Position numbers and translations under genes: made by a program
Assembly: GCA_009594865.1 (NCBI GenBank)
Contig: VOPT01000073.1
Span: 1-40,792, forward strand
Origin: Nitrospira sp.
GTDB taxonomy: Bacteria; Nitrospirota; Nitrospiria; Nitrospirales; Nitrospiraceae
Length of the DNA stretch: 40,792 nt
Reading direction: 5' to 3'
The notes under the pieces: model-generated
Databases searched by the model: none
Told to the model about the DNA's origin: nothing
What the model saw: only the letters and a program-made list of their open reading frames with translations
In this document: in pieces, positions 1-7,981 of the stretch
How the letters are laid out: every line of letters begins with the position of its first letter
Position numbering within the stretch: the first letter of the stretch is position 1

Positions 1-67
1 GGTCTGATCATGCTCGCGCGTATGGCGATGAGCATGCTTGCTAGCGGTCTGTCATGGCGAGAAGCGG

Positions 68-337
68 TTACGCGTTTCCGGGCGGTGTCGGTTCGGCCTC
101 GTTGAGGGCCTGGGAGAAACGGTGTCCGACGATGGTCGTGACCTTGTTCATGAGCTCGCCGAGTTCCTTCCACTCCTCTGCACTCAAGTCCGCTTTGATC
201 TGAGGATGCAGCGCCCATTCAGCGTTGACGAGTTGTCCCTTGCGTGAGACATGCACATGCAGGAGCTCAACATCCCACACATCTTGGGTGTTGGCGGAGG
301 GGGCGGTTGGTTTCTGCGGAGGAACTTGGCTTGCCAT
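68..337 (-). CDS. Conserved hypothetical protein, 89 aa
   Basis: Small soluble protein I do not recognise. I chose the ATG at 337 because AAAGGAG lies about 10 bases upstream; the open frame extends further (to 442) but that extension is low-complexity and has no ribosome site. The N-terminus is Pro/Ala/Gln-rich and probably disordered. The middle (VWDVELLHVHVSRKGQLVNAEW split over two strands) looks like a beta hairpin, followed by an acidic amphipathic helix containing LSAEEWKELGELM. No signal peptide, membrane segment or metal motif is visible. It lies downstream of the inositol monophosphatase gene on the same strand, 134 bases apart, so co-transcription is possible. The function is unknown. 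Confidence 0.6.
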   Translation of the reverse strand: MASQVPPQKPTAPSANTQDVWDVELLHVHVSRKGQLVNAEWALHPQIKADLSAEEWKELGELMNKVTTIVGHRFSQALNEAEPTPPGNA

Positions 338-408
338 ACTGGGTGCACTCCTTTGACCGTACATAGGGGAAGGGCATGATACCGCATCAAATATCGCACT
401 GTACATGG

Positions 409-428
409 GACGAGTGACGAGTGACGAG
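409..428. repeat. Short tandem repeat, GACGAGT x 2.9
   Basis: Three near-complete head-to-tail copies of the 7-mer GACGAGT lie between the stop of the inositol monophosphatase gene and the start of the next minus-strand gene. No function is evident; this may be slippage-generated sequence. Confidence 0.6.
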
Positions 429-471
429 AAGGCTGGTCGCAATGGCTGGGTCGATACCAGAACTGAAGAGG

Positions 472-1293
472 TCAGGATTTGTCGGAGCGTTGATGGATCA
501 CGTCGAGCAGCTGATGGTGAATGCGGCCATTCGTGGCCACGAGCTCCTGTCCATAGAGAGAAAACGTGTTTTTCTGAAAGCCGGATACCAGTCCGCCCGC
601 TTCACGCACGATGACGATGCCCGCCGCCATATCCCAGGGACTCAGTTTCACTTCCCAATACCCGTCAAACCGCCCCGACGCCACATAACTGAGATCCAAT
701 GCGGCTGAGCCGGTGCGTCGCACGCCTTGAGCGCGCAATGAGATGCGGGAGAAATGGTCCAGATTGTTGTTCGTCGTCTCGCGAATGTCATACGCAAATC
801 CGGTCACGAGCAGGGACCTTTCGAGGGACTCATTGGTCGACACGCGGAGGCGTTCGCCATTGAGGTAGGCCCCTTGGCCCGCTACAGCCGTGAACAATTC
901 CCGCCGAGTGGGGTCAAGGACGACGCCCACGATGCAGTCGCCATGATATTCCAACCCGATCGAGACCGAATAAAAAGGGAAGCCGTGCGCGAAGTTGGTC
1001 GTGCCGTCGAGTGGATCGATAATCCATTGGTATGGCGACTCGGTGGCCCCGTCCCGCCCTCTTTCCTCGGCCAAGATCCGGTGCGTGGGATAGGACGAAA
1101 GAATGGTGCGGACAATACATTCTTCGGCCTGCCGATCCGCATCCGTCACGAGGTTGATGGCGGCCTTGTGGTCGATCCGGAAGCCTGTTCGGGCGTGCTC
1201 AAGGAGGACTTGGCCCGCTGATTCCGCCGCCTGAACAGCCGTAGCCAAATAGCGGTCCAATTCTTCTGGTGAGAGTGCATGCGACGTATGCAT
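472..1293 (-). CDS. suhB: Inositol monophosphatase family protein (SuhB/IMPase-like)
   Basis: Predicted Mg-dependent phosphatase of the inositol monophosphatase/FBPase fold, cytosolic, 273 aa, normal length for the family. The metal-binding signature is intact: EE at residues 76-77 and DPLDGT at 93-98 inside WIIDPLDGTTNFAHG, plus the second family motif WDMAAGIVIVREAGG around residues 219-233 that supplies the last metal-binding Asp. Family members hydrolyse myo-inositol 1-phosphate or related sugar phosphates; the E. coli member SuhB also binds RNA polymerase/Nus factors, so the exact role here cannot be assigned from sequence. The ATG at 1293 has no clear ribosome site. The gene is monocistronic or shares a transcript with the small gene downstream. 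The gene symbol is by family resemblance only. Confidence 0.9.
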   Translation of the reverse strand: MHTSHALSPEELDRYLATAVQAAESAGQVLLEHARTGFRIDHKAAINLVTDADRQAEECIVRTILSSYPTHRILAEERGRDGATESPYQWIIDPLDGTTNFAHGFPFYSVSIGLEYHGDCIVGVVLDPTRRELFTAVAGQGAYLNGERLRVSTNESLERSLLVTGFAYDIRETTNNNLDHFSRISLRAQGVRRTGSAALDLSYVASGRFDGYWEVKLSPWDMAAGIVIVREAGGLVSGFQKNTFSLYGQELVATNGRIHHQLLDVIHQRSDKS

Positions 1294-1485
1294 AGACGCC
1301 GTATCCTAGCATGAGTAATGGAAAGTGAGGCAAAAAACCCTTCGCCATTTAGGGAGTGCATCTTAAGCTGCTGAAAAGATTGAAATTAATAAAAGCTTGT
1401 TCTTGTAGGGCAAGGCTTGGTTAGGCATTGAGTGCATTCTGCTTGCATAGGCGATAAGCGCGAACAAATAGTTATTATCAGTTAC

Positions 1486-1514
1486 TTGACAGATTTTAAA
1501 TCACTTGCTATAAA
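1486..1514 (+). promoter_or_regulatory. Sigma-70 promoter of the HARE-HTH gene
   Basis: TTGACA at 1486-1491, a 17-base spacer, then TATAAA at 1509-1514: a near-perfect housekeeping promoter. It predicts a start near 1521 and a leader of about 20 bases to the GTG at 1543, with GAGG at 1531-1534 as ribosome site. It rules out the longer frame beginning at 1432, which would start upstream of the promoter. Confidence 0.85.
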
Positions 1515-1542
1515 GCAAGTATGCTTTATTGAGGTCTTGCTT

Positions 1543-2055
1543 GTGGAAGAATTGACCGACATCCTGGTGGGGCTGGAGCAACGGATTAGCGCCTACCGGA
1601 ATCGCTATCAGGAACTTGAGAAAAAGCGACGTCGGCTCGACGATGAAATCGCAATGATCAAGAAGTATCTGGAACTCGCTGAAACGCTCTACCGTGTAGA
1701 AGCAGATAAGGCCAAGTTGGCCAGCCTCTCGAGTCAGATTATCACCGACGAAAAAGGTGTTCGCCCGCTTCCCGTGACGGATGTCACGGACCAGTCGCGC
1801 GAGATCTTGCTTGGGAAGAGTAAGTATGTGGGCAAGAGCGTGCCTGAAGCCGCCTACCAGATTCTCAAGGAAGCCAGCCGGCCGATGCATGCGAAAGAAC
1901 TGTTGCAGCGTTTGCTTGAGGGGGGGTTGCAGATCAAGGGCAAGACGCCATTGACCTCCGTGGCGACGTCATTGAAGCGGGATAAGCGTTTCCAAAAAGT
2001 CGGACCCAATACGTTTGCAGTCACGACACAGCAGGAATTGACCGCGGTAGTGTAA
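1543..2055 (+). CDS. Coiled-coil / HARE-HTH domain protein, 170 aa
   Basis: Predicted cytosolic DNA-associated protein. Residues about 1-65 form a highly charged coiled coil (VGLEQRISAYRNRYQELEKK and on). The C-terminal part, about 95-165, looks like a HARE-HTH winged-helix domain: SVPEAAYQILKEASRPMHAK, then ELLQRLLEGGLQIKGKTP, then SVATSLKRDKRFQKVGPNTF. HARE-HTH domains occur in the RNA polymerase delta subunit, restriction systems and chromatin proteins and are thought to read DNA state. The GTG start at 1543 is set by the promoter at 1486-1514 and by GAGG eight bases upstream; the open frame extends to 1432 but that part is upstream of the transcription start. A Lys/Ala peptide gene and a terminator follow directly, so the two may be one transcript. 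The role is unknown; a nucleoid or transcription factor is plausible. Confidence 0.8.
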   Translation: MEELTDILVGLEQRISAYRNRYQELEKKRRRLDDEIAMIKKYLELAETLYRVEADKAKLASLSSQIITDEKGVRPLPVTDVTDQSREILLGKSKYVGKSVPEAAYQILKEASRPMHAKELLQRLLEGGLQIKGKTPLTSVATSLKRDKRFQKVGPNTFAVTTQQELTAVV

Positions 2056-2107
2056 GTGGGCCGAGGAAGTTCATATCAACTTTAATGTGTGAAGGGAGGT
2101 GAGAGTC

Positions 2108-2164
2108 TTGGCAACGAAGAAGGCAGCGAAGAAACCAGCGAAGAAGGCAGCGAAGAAGAAGTAA
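2108..2164 (+). CDS. Tiny Lys/Ala-rich histone-H1-tail-like peptide, 18 aa
   Basis: A TTG-initiated frame encodes MATKKAAKKPAKKAAKKK, with 10 Lys among 18 residues in the pattern of histone H1 C-terminal tails and of bacterial H1-like proteins. Translation is supported by a strong ribosome site (AGGGAGGTGA, 2093-2102) five bases before the TTG, and the gene is closed by an excellent terminator 18 bases after the stop. A GTG at 2099 is an alternative in-frame start but lies inside the ribosome site. It is too short for standard gene callers. It sits 52 bases after the HARE-HTH gene. Nucleic-acid binding is inferred from composition only; it could also be a decayed tail of a longer H1-like gene. 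Confidence 0.55.
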   Translation: MATKKAAKKPAKKAAKKK

Positions 2165-2181
2165 GTCCTGCCAGGATTTGC

Positions 2182-2219
2182 ACGCCGGGGGTAAGGCCAC
2201 TTGCCCCCGGCGTTTTTTT
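2182..2219 (+). terminator. Rho-independent terminator
   Basis: ACGCCGGGGG (2182-2191) pairs perfectly with CCCCCGGCGT (2204-2213); the stem extends inward by T-G and AAG/CTT to leave a GCCA tetraloop, and seven T (2213-2219) follow. It is directional: the opposite strand has no T run, so it ends the HARE-HTH/Lys-Ala peptide transcript and not lpxC. Confidence 0.92.
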
Positions 2220-2296
2220 ATGCCCGAACAGGCCGCGATCACAGGCGATAGCTGGTAAGTCGCAAGCGTTGTGCGGCTAGGTGCTAGGGGGAGCAG

Positions 2297-3223
2297 TTAG
2301 ATTGCGAGAGAAGGTGCGGGGCGGAGCAGGCCAAGGGAGGCGCGCGATTCTGATGCGGCAACCGCGTGTTCCCCGGTGATCAGCGCCCATTTATCGCGCT
2401 GAAGGAGGATTTGTTCGACGAGCTTCGTGTGCATGGCGTGACCTGACCGTTCGGCGACAATGTGCCCGATAAACGGAAAGCCGAGCAGCGCGATGTCACC
2501 GATGAGGTCCAACACCTTGTGCCGGACAAATTCATTCGAGAAGCGCAAGCCGGATTCATTCACGACGCCTTCTTTGGACAGCACGATGGTGTTATCCAGC
2601 GTCCCGCCTTTTCCGAGTCCCCTGGACCACAGCGCTTCGACTTCGTGGAGAAAGCCGAATGTGCGTGCTTGCGCGATGTCCTGTTCGAACGCTTGGGCGG
2701 AGCAGGTGTAGGTGTAGGACTGTGTTTGGATCAGGGGATGATCGTAATGGATGGAGTAGGTGATCTTCGGCGTTGACGAAGGTTCGATTCTCACCCGTTT
2801 CGATCCGTCCACCACTTCGATGGGCTGCATGATCTTGACATACGATTGCCGCCTGGTCTGCGGGATGACCCCGGCCGCGCGGATCAAGCGAACAAACGGG
2901 CTCGAACTTCCGTCGAGTACGGGCACTTCCCCCGCATTCACCTCTGCGTAGACATTGTCGATTTCCATCCCCACCAAAGCGGCAAGGAGGTGTTCGATCG
3001 TTTTGACCTGGTGTCCGTTGACGCTGATGGCTGTGCAGAGTTCGGTCGGGACTTTATTCGAGATCGAGGCAGGGATGAGTGTGTCTTCCGATCCATGCCG
3101 ATAAATGAACGCGATGCCGGTGTTTGGAGGGGCCGGGCGAAGTGTCAGCGTAACCGGCTGGCCTGAATGGAGCCCGACGCCTGAACATGAAACTGGTGAG
3201 CCAATCGTTTGCTGAAACCGCAC
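2297..3223 (-). CDS. lpxC: UDP-3-O-acyl-N-acetylglucosamine deacetylase
   Basis: Zn-dependent deacetylase of the first committed step of lipid A synthesis, cytosolic, 308 aa (family about 300). The zinc ligands are visible: His78 in KTIEHLLAAL, and the His and Asp of HKVLDLIGDIALLG. The family's duplicated fold is evident, with VPVLDGSSSPF in the first half and EFVRHKV and GHIVAERSGHAMH in the second. The start is a GTG at 3223 with GGAGG seven bases upstream. Presence of lpxC implies an outer membrane with lipid A. The gene stands alone; a sigma-54-type element lies 35-50 bases upstream. The C-terminal ~20 residues (SRASLGLLRPAP) extend a little past the conserved core. Confidence 0.95.
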   Translation of the reverse strand: MRFQQTIGSPVSCSGVGLHSGQPVTLTLRPAPPNTGIAFIYRHGSEDTLIPASISNKVPTELCTAISVNGHQVKTIEHLLAALVGMEIDNVYAEVNAGEVPVLDGSSSPFVRLIRAAGVIPQTRRQSYVKIMQPIEVVDGSKRVRIEPSSTPKITYSIHYDHPLIQTQSYTYTCSAQAFEQDIAQARTFGFLHEVEALWSRGLGKGGTLDNTIVLSKEGVVNESGLRFSNEFVRHKVLDLIGDIALLGFPFIGHIVAERSGHAMHTKLVEQILLQRDKWALITGEHAVAASESRASLGLLRPAPSLAI

Positions 3224-3256
3224 GGTGCCTCCTTCGTAAAATCCAGCACTATTTCA

Positions 3257-3273
3257 AGCAATGCTTGTGCCAA
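3257..3273 (-). promoter_or_regulatory. Candidate sigma-54 (-24/-12) promoter upstream of lpxC
   Basis: Read on the minus strand the sequence is TTGGCACAAGCATTGCT, matching the sigma-54 consensus TGGCACG-N4-TTGCW at all but one position, with exactly ten bases between the -24 GG and the -12 GC. It points at lpxC, with a predicted start near 3246 and a 22-base leader. No housekeeping promoter of similar quality was seen there. No enhancer-binding activator is encoded nearby. Confidence 0.5.
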
Positions 3274-3511
3274 TTTCGCAAAAATATGTAAGTCATTGAG
3301 TTGTAAGCAATTGGTAATGGTGCTGGAGAGTAGGCATTGTTGCTAAAAAAACACAATTGTATCTTTTGCTGAAACGAAAATTCTACGAAAGTAACACGTT
3401 TTCAATGAGTTATCAGCTGTGTCCTGGAAGGGATGTGGCCGACAGAGCCCGAGAGGCTGGGGCGCTCTTCGCAGAGGACGCCTGATTGTTAGGGATACCT
3501 GGCGCCTCCCG

Positions 3512-4183
3512 TCATGGTCTGGGCTCTAATTCAATGAGGCCCTTTCGAATCGCCAAAATCGCGGCTTGCGTGCGGTCATACACTTGAAGTTTATGAAAGA
3601 TGTTGCGGACGTGGTTCTTGACCGTCTTTTCACTGAGGTCGAGGCTGTTGGCAATTTCCTTATTCGTTTTGCCGTCTGCGACCAAACGCAGGACGGTGAT
3701 TTCCCGTTCGGTCAGGTCATGTTCCACCCATGCCGGCTTTTTGCCTTTTTTCTGAGACATGAGTGAGAACTCAGCCAGGATCTTGCTGGCAACCGAAGGA
3801 TGGATGAGCGATTCCCCGCGATAAATGGCCCGGATTGCCGCCACAATTTGGGACGATTCGGAGTCTTTGAGCAAATAGCCCGTCGCCCCGGCCCGTACGA
3901 GATCGAAGATATATTGCTGCTCTTCATACATGGTCAGCGCGACGATTCCCATATGCGGAAATTCGCGTTTGATTTGCCGCGTGGCTTCAATGCCGCCCAT
4001 GCGCGGCATGCTGACATCCATGAGGATGACATCCGGCATCAGAGTCTTGGTTTTTTCCACCGCTTCGACACCGTCCTGGGCTTCGCCGACGACGTTGATG
4101 TCTTCCTTGGTCTTCAGAATGGCCGCCAGGCCTTCACGAACTACGCGGTGGTCATCAGCGATCAGGACCTTAATTTTTTCCAT
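3512..4183 (-). CDS. NarL/FixJ-family response regulator
   Basis: DNA-binding response regulator, 223 aa. The receiver domain occupies about 1-120, with acidic pair Asp10-Asp11, phospho-acceptor Asp56 (DVILMDVSMPRMGG) and the conserved Lys in GYLLKDSES. A LuxR-type helix-turn-helix follows (LTEREITVLRLVADGKTNKE, then DLSEKTVKNHVRNIFHKLQV). Its start overlaps the last 14 bases of the kinase gene upstream, so the two are translationally coupled and form a cognate pair. The target genes are unknown; the kinase's nucleotide-binding-like domain suggests an intracellular metabolic or redox signal. Confidence 0.93.
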   Translation of the reverse strand: MEKIKVLIADDHRVVREGLAAILKTKEDINVVGEAQDGVEAVEKTKTLMPDVILMDVSMPRMGGIEATRQIKREFPHMGIVALTMYEEQQYIFDLVRAGATGYLLKDSESSQIVAAIRAIYRGESLIHPSVASKILAEFSLMSQKKGKKPAWVEHDLTEREITVLRLVADGKTNKEIANSLDLSEKTVKNHVRNIFHKLQVYDRTQAAILAIRKGLIELEPRP

Positions 4184-5291
4184 GACGAATCGTCTCCTTG
4201 TCGGCTAGCGGGATGCGCAGCACGATTCGCGTGCCGCGTCCCTTTTTCGAATCGATCGTGGCTTCTCCGCCCACCAGTCGTGCTCGTTCCAGGATGCCAC
4301 GAATGCCGAAGTGATCCCATTTTTCAGGATCGCGGAGCACGGCGTCCATGTTGAACCCGATCCCGTTATCGGAAATGGTCACTTGTAACAAGTCGAGGCG
4401 AATATCGAGTTGAACCGACACTCGACGGGCCTTGGCGTGCTTCTGCACGTTGCTCAAGGCCTCTTGGACGATCCGGAATAAAAAAATCTTCGTGCGCGGG
4501 AACAGGATCGTCTCGTCTCCGGTCACGGAAAAGGCGGTTTTGATATGGTACTGAGTTTCGTAGGACTTCAGATAGTTGGTGAGTGCCGGGATGAGCTCCA
4601 TTTTGTCGTAGTGGAGCGGACGCAGATTAAAGATGACCTGCCGCGCTTCCTGAATGGCCAGCTTCAGTTGTGCTTTAGACTCCCTGATGGTGGCCAAGCT
4701 GGCTTGTGGATTTTTGCGCAGCAGCTCTTGTGAAAGCTCCAGCTTGAAATTGACGCCGGCGAGGCTCTGCACCAGGCCGTCGTGAATCTCGCACGCGATG
4801 CGGGTGCGTTCTTCGGTCACGGCCGCGCCGGTCTCCTTCACGTAGAGCCGGTACAACGACTGGTATTTGTTCAAGGCTTTTTCAATCTCTGCCGTGGCGC
4901 GGATACGGGCTTCGATGAGTTGCCACATGAACTTGGCGCTAGCGCCGCCGATCACCGATACGCCCATGCGGCGAATGTCCTGGAGGTATTCGCCGACCTC
5001 GGGGTTGCCCGACACATCGATCACCAGATCGACCGGCCCCATCTTGAGCAGTTGCCGATAATTGCGTGTGACGCGGATGTGAAGGCGTCTGGCGAGCCCC
5101 AAGCCCGGCGCTTCAGGGCTGATATCGGCGACGCCGACGATGCGCACCAGCGGGTCGTTGGCGAAAATTTCCATCAAGGCCGTGCCCCCGCGGCCCGCAC
5201 CGATGATGACCACATGCGTGGCCCCCGGTGATCGTCGTTTTGTGGGGCGGCGGGTGGTGCGTCGTTCTCGTGATGTGTTGGTGGTGGCCAT
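4170..5291 (-). CDS. NarX-type sensor histidine kinase with N-terminal Rossmann (NAD-binding-like) domain
   Basis: Cytosolic kinase of 373 aa with no membrane segment. After a basic, Ser/Thr/Arg-rich tail (1-22), residues about 24-130 form a Rossmann-type unit: THVVIIGAGRGGTALMEIF, an acidic residue ending strand 2 (VGVADIS), then VDLVIDVSGNPEVGEYL and VSVIGGASAKF, as in homoserine dehydrogenase or Gfo/Idh-type NAD(P)-binding domains. A HisKA_3 dimerisation domain follows with phospho-acceptor His170 (CEIHDGLVQSLAGV), then a HATPase with VQEALSNVQKHA and DNGIGF. The most likely start is the ATG at 5291; the frame is open to 5438 but overlaps no promoter-like signal, and no start has a good ribosome site. 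It sits after nrdR on the same strand and is coupled to its response regulator. I infer that it senses a cytosolic nucleotide or redox state; this is untested. Confidence 0.88.
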   Translation of the reverse strand: MATTNTSRERRTTRRPTKRRSPGATHVVIIGAGRGGTALMEIFANDPLVRIVGVADISPEAPGLGLARRLHIRVTRNYRQLLKMGPVDLVIDVSGNPEVGEYLQDIRRMGVSVIGGASAKFMWQLIEARIRATAEIEKALNKYQSLYRLYVKETGAAVTEERTRIACEIHDGLVQSLAGVNFKLELSQELLRKNPQASLATIRESKAQLKLAIQEARQVIFNLRPLHYDKMELIPALTNYLKSYETQYHIKTAFSVTGDETILFPRTKIFLFRIVQEALSNVQKHAKARRVSVQLDIRLDLLQVTISDNGIGFNMDAVLRDPEKWDHFGIRGILERARLVGGEATIDSKKGRGTRIVLRIPLADKETIRHGKN

Positions 5292-5397
5292 ATCAGTCAG
5301 ACGTTCCGAAGGACGGCGGTTCTCCTCTGTTACCGTCCATCCTGCCTGGTCGATCAACGCGAACTCTGATCCGGAACAGCGAGGAGAAGGGGAGGGC

Positions 5398-5862
5398 CTA
5401 ACGCTCCCGGCGCTGCTGGGCCAGGGATTTGATTTCATCCATGAACTGATCGATGTCTTTAAACTCTCGATACACCGAGGCGAATCGAACGTAGGCCACC
5501 TGATCGAGTTGAGACAGCTCTTTCATGACTTCTTCGCCGACGGCGGTGCTGACGATCTCAGTTTCGCCCATGTCCTGGATGCGTTTTTCAATGCGGTCGG
5601 TGACGGTTTCGATGGTCGCGGTGCTGATGGGTCGCTTCTCACACGCCTTTTTCAGTCCGGACACGATCTTGCTTCGATCGAAGGGTTCCCGGCGCCCGTC
5701 CTTTTTGACGACGGCGGGCATGGTTTCTTCGACACGTTCGTAGGTAGTGTAACGGCGTTTGCACGAGAGGCATTCACGCCGCCGGCGGATGACCTCGCCT
5801 TCTTTGGCCATCCGCGAATCGACGACTTTGTCTTCGACATCGTCGCAGAAAGGACATTTCAC
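5398..5862 (-). CDS. nrdR: Transcriptional repressor NrdR
   Basis: Zn-ribbon/ATP-cone repressor of ribonucleotide reductase genes, 154 aa, the usual length. The zinc ribbon is intact: CPFC at residues 3-6 and CLSC around 31-34, followed by [10 protein letters not shown]. The ATP-cone domain follows ([20 protein letters not shown] to about residue 140). In the family, dATP/ATP binding controls binding to NrdR boxes upstream of nrd genes. It lies 15 bases downstream of glyA, an association seen in many bacteria. The start ATG is the natural one for the MKCPFC motif. Confidence 0.96.
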   Translation of the reverse strand: MKCPFCDDVEDKVVDSRMAKEGEVIRRRRECLSCKRRYTTYERVEETMPAVVKKDGRREPFDRSKIVSGLKKACEKRPISTATIETVTDRIEKRIQDMGETEIVSTAVGEEVMKELSQLDQVAYVRFASVYREFKDIDQFMDEIKSLAQQRRER

Positions 5863-5877
5863 GGGCGGCCGTCCTGC

Positions 5878-7155
5878 CTAAGCGGGAGACGAATCGTAGG
5901 CATGAAAGATAGGGAAACGGTTGCACAACGTTTTGGCTTGCGCCCGTACCTCGGCCTGTACTTGTTGGTCCTGGGGATGCTGCAACACGCGATCGATCAA
6001 CGCCACAATCTCTCGCATCTCCGCTTCGCGCATGCCGCGAGTCGATACAATGGGGCTGCCGATCCGGATGCCGCTCGCCACGGCCGGTGGCTTTTCGTCG
6101 TAGGGGATGGCGTTTTTGTTGACGATGATGCCAGCGGCGTCCAGCGCGGCGTCGGCTTCTTTGCCCGTGATGCCCTTGTTGGTCAGATTCACCAACATCA
6201 AGTGCGTATCCGTCCCTCCCGACACGATCTTGTAGCCACGATCGACCAGCCCTTGCGCCAGCGTGCGGGCATTGGCGAGCACTTGCTGCTGATACCGTTT
6301 GAACGCCGGAGACATCGCTTCCTTGAATGCGACGGCTTTGGCGGCAATCACATGCATGAGCGGGCCCCCTTGCAGGCCCGGGAAAATGATCTTATCGACG
6401 GCTTTCGCATGCTCGGCCTTGCACATGGTCACGCCGCCGCGCGGTCCACGCAGCGTCTTATGGGTCGTCGTCGTGACAAAGTCGGCATAGGGAACGGGGT
6501 TGGGATGCAACCCGGCGGCAATCAATCCGGCGATGTGCGCGATATCGACCAGCAGATAGGCCCCGACCGACTTGGCGATGTCTTGGAACTTCGCGAAGTC
6601 CAGAGTCCTGGCGTAGGCGCTGGCCCCGACGACCAACATCCGCGGGCGGCATTCTTCGGCGATCTTGCGGACCGCCGCGTAGTCGATGGTTTCTGTCTGG
6701 CGATCGACACCATACGAAAAGGCGCGGAAAATGATGCCGGAAAAGTTCACCTTGCTGCCGTGTGTGAGGTGTCCACCCTGGGCTAAATCGAGTCCGAGGA
6801 TCGTGTCGCCGGGTTTAAGCACCGCGAGATAGGCCGCCATATTGGCCTGCGATCCCGAGTGCGGCTGCACGTTGACATGTTCGGCGCCGAAGATTTGTTT
6901 GGCACGGTCGATCGCGAGACTTTCGACCGTATCGACATGCTGGCAGCCGCCATAATAGCGTTTGCCGGGATACCCTTCGGCGTATTTATTGGTCATCACG
7001 CTGCCCTGAGCGGCTAGGACGGCGGGACTGGCAAAATTCTCCGAGGCGATCAGTAGCAACTTATCACGCTGCCGCTGCTCTTCGGCGACGATGGCGTCAT
7101 ACGTCTGAGGGTCGGTCGATTTCAACGCGTCTAACGAACCGATCAAGTCCTGCAT
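5878..7155 (-). CDS. glyA: Serine hydroxymethyltransferase
   Basis: PLP enzyme that interconverts serine and glycine and charges tetrahydrofolate with a one-carbon unit; cytosolic, 425 aa from the chosen start. The active-site Lys lies in [15 protein letters not shown]; other family blocks are [36 protein letters not shown] and [15 protein letters not shown] chose the ATG at 7155 because GGAGG precedes it by about five bases; a 13-residue extension to 7194 has no ribosome site and is not in the family. It lies between rplI and nrdR in a probable operon. Confidence 0.97.
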   Translation of the reverse strand: MQDLIGSLDALKSTDPQTYDAIVAEEQRQRDKLLLIASENFASPAVLAAQGSVMTNKYAEGYPGKRYYGGCQHVDTVESLAIDRAKQIFGAEHVNVQPHSGSQANMAAYLAVLKPGDTILGLDLAQGGHLTHGSKVNFSGIIFRAFSYGVDRQTETIDYAAVRKIAEECRPRMLVVGASAYARTLDFAKFQDIAKSVGAYLLVDIAHIAGLIAAGLHPNPVPYADFVTTTTHKTLRGPRGGVTMCKAEHAKAVDKIIFPGLQGGPLMHVIAAKAVAFKEAMSPAFKRYQQQVLANARTLAQGLVDRGYKIVSGGTDTHLMLVNLTNKGITGKEADAALDAAGIIVNKNAIPYDEKPPAVASGIRIGSPIVSTRGMREAEMREIVALIDRVLQHPQDQQVQAEVRAQAKTLCNRFPIFHAYDSSPA

Positions 7156-7209
7156 GCTTCCTCCGGGCGTGGCTTCTGGTTCAGCGGCGATCACGCATGA
7201 TCGCTCGAG

Positions 7210-7695
7210 CTAGGCCGTGGGAGCGGCTTCTTCGGCTGTTTCCGTCTCTTCCTGTTTCTTCACCACGTGCACCGCAATCGTCGCGGTCACTTCGCGCGGC
7301 AACTTGATCGCGATGGCGAAGGTGCCCAGTTCCTTAATCGGCTGAGCCAATTGGATCTTGCGACGGTCGACGGTGAATCCCTGTTCGGCCAACCCTTCCG
7401 CGATATCCTTGGCGGTCACAGATCCGAACATCTTGTCATCCTTGCCGACCTGCGCAGCAAGGGTGATCGACACGGCCGAGATCTTCTTGCCATGCGCTTC
7501 GATGTCCTGCTTTTCCTTTTTGGCCTTTTCAGCGGCCGCGCGCTTGGCATGTTCGAATTCTTTGATATTCCGGCTGTTGGCTTCGACGGCTTTCTTGCGG
7601 GGCAAGAGATAGTTCCGGGCAAACCCATTGGACACGTCTAACAGATCGCCGAGGTCGCCCACGCCCTCGAGTGTTTCCTGGAGAATCACCTTCAT
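7210..7695 (-). CDS. rplI: 50S ribosomal protein L9
   Basis: Large-subunit protein that binds 23S rRNA, 161 aa. The N-terminal domain is typical (MKVILQETLEGVGDLGDLLD, then GFARNYLLPRKKAVEA), joined by the long connecting helix (about 45-75, rich in Ala/Lys) to the C-terminal domain (DKMFGSVTAKDIAEGL and following). A short acidic Glu/Thr/Ala tail extends past the usual end. AAGGAG lies nine bases upstream of the ATG and a good promoter lies just beyond. It is the first gene of the rplI-glyA-nrdR run; rpsR/rpsF, often neighbours, are not adjacent here. Confidence 0.96.
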   Translation of the reverse strand: MKVILQETLEGVGDLGDLLDVSNGFARNYLLPRKKAVEANSRNIKEFEHAKRAAAEKAKKEKQDIEAHGKKISAVSITLAAQVGKDDKMFGSVTAKDIAEGLAEQGFTVDRRKIQLAQPIKELGTFAIAIKLPREVTATIAVHVVKKQEETETAEEAAPTA

Positions 7696-7725
7696 GCTGC
7701 AACTCCTTCTGTTGGAAAGGGAAAA

Positions 7726-7754
7726 AGCATACTGGCGGGCTGTGCAAAAGTCAA
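7726..7754 (-). promoter_or_regulatory. Sigma-70 promoter of rplI-glyA-nrdR
   Basis: On the minus strand TTGACT (7754-7749), a 17-base spacer and TATGCT (7731-7726) match the housekeeping consensus at 5/6 and 4/6. The predicted start is near 7719, giving a leader of about 24 bases with AAGGAG before the rplI ATG. Confidence 0.75.
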
Positions 7755-7981
7755 TTGATCCGGACCCGTCGCGCGGGGTTTTCTTCGCGGCTCGGGAGGA
7801 GGAAGCATACGGCTGTGCGCAATGGATGACCGTTCCCTCGCTGAATTTTCAAGGTTTGGAACACCGGAATGTCTGATCGCTGCTGGACAGGCTCTTTCCC
7901 GACTCTTTAAGATACGCTCCCTGTTTCATGGGCCGGCCTGTCACGAATGCGCCCCAACGAAATGCAGGAGCAAGACCTATC

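Noticed and set aside
5140..6786. 548-codon open frame on the plus strand
   Set aside because: It lies antisense to the kinase, nrdR and glyA, which are certain genes; its His/Arg/Asp-rich product is typical of the complement of GC-rich coding DNA.
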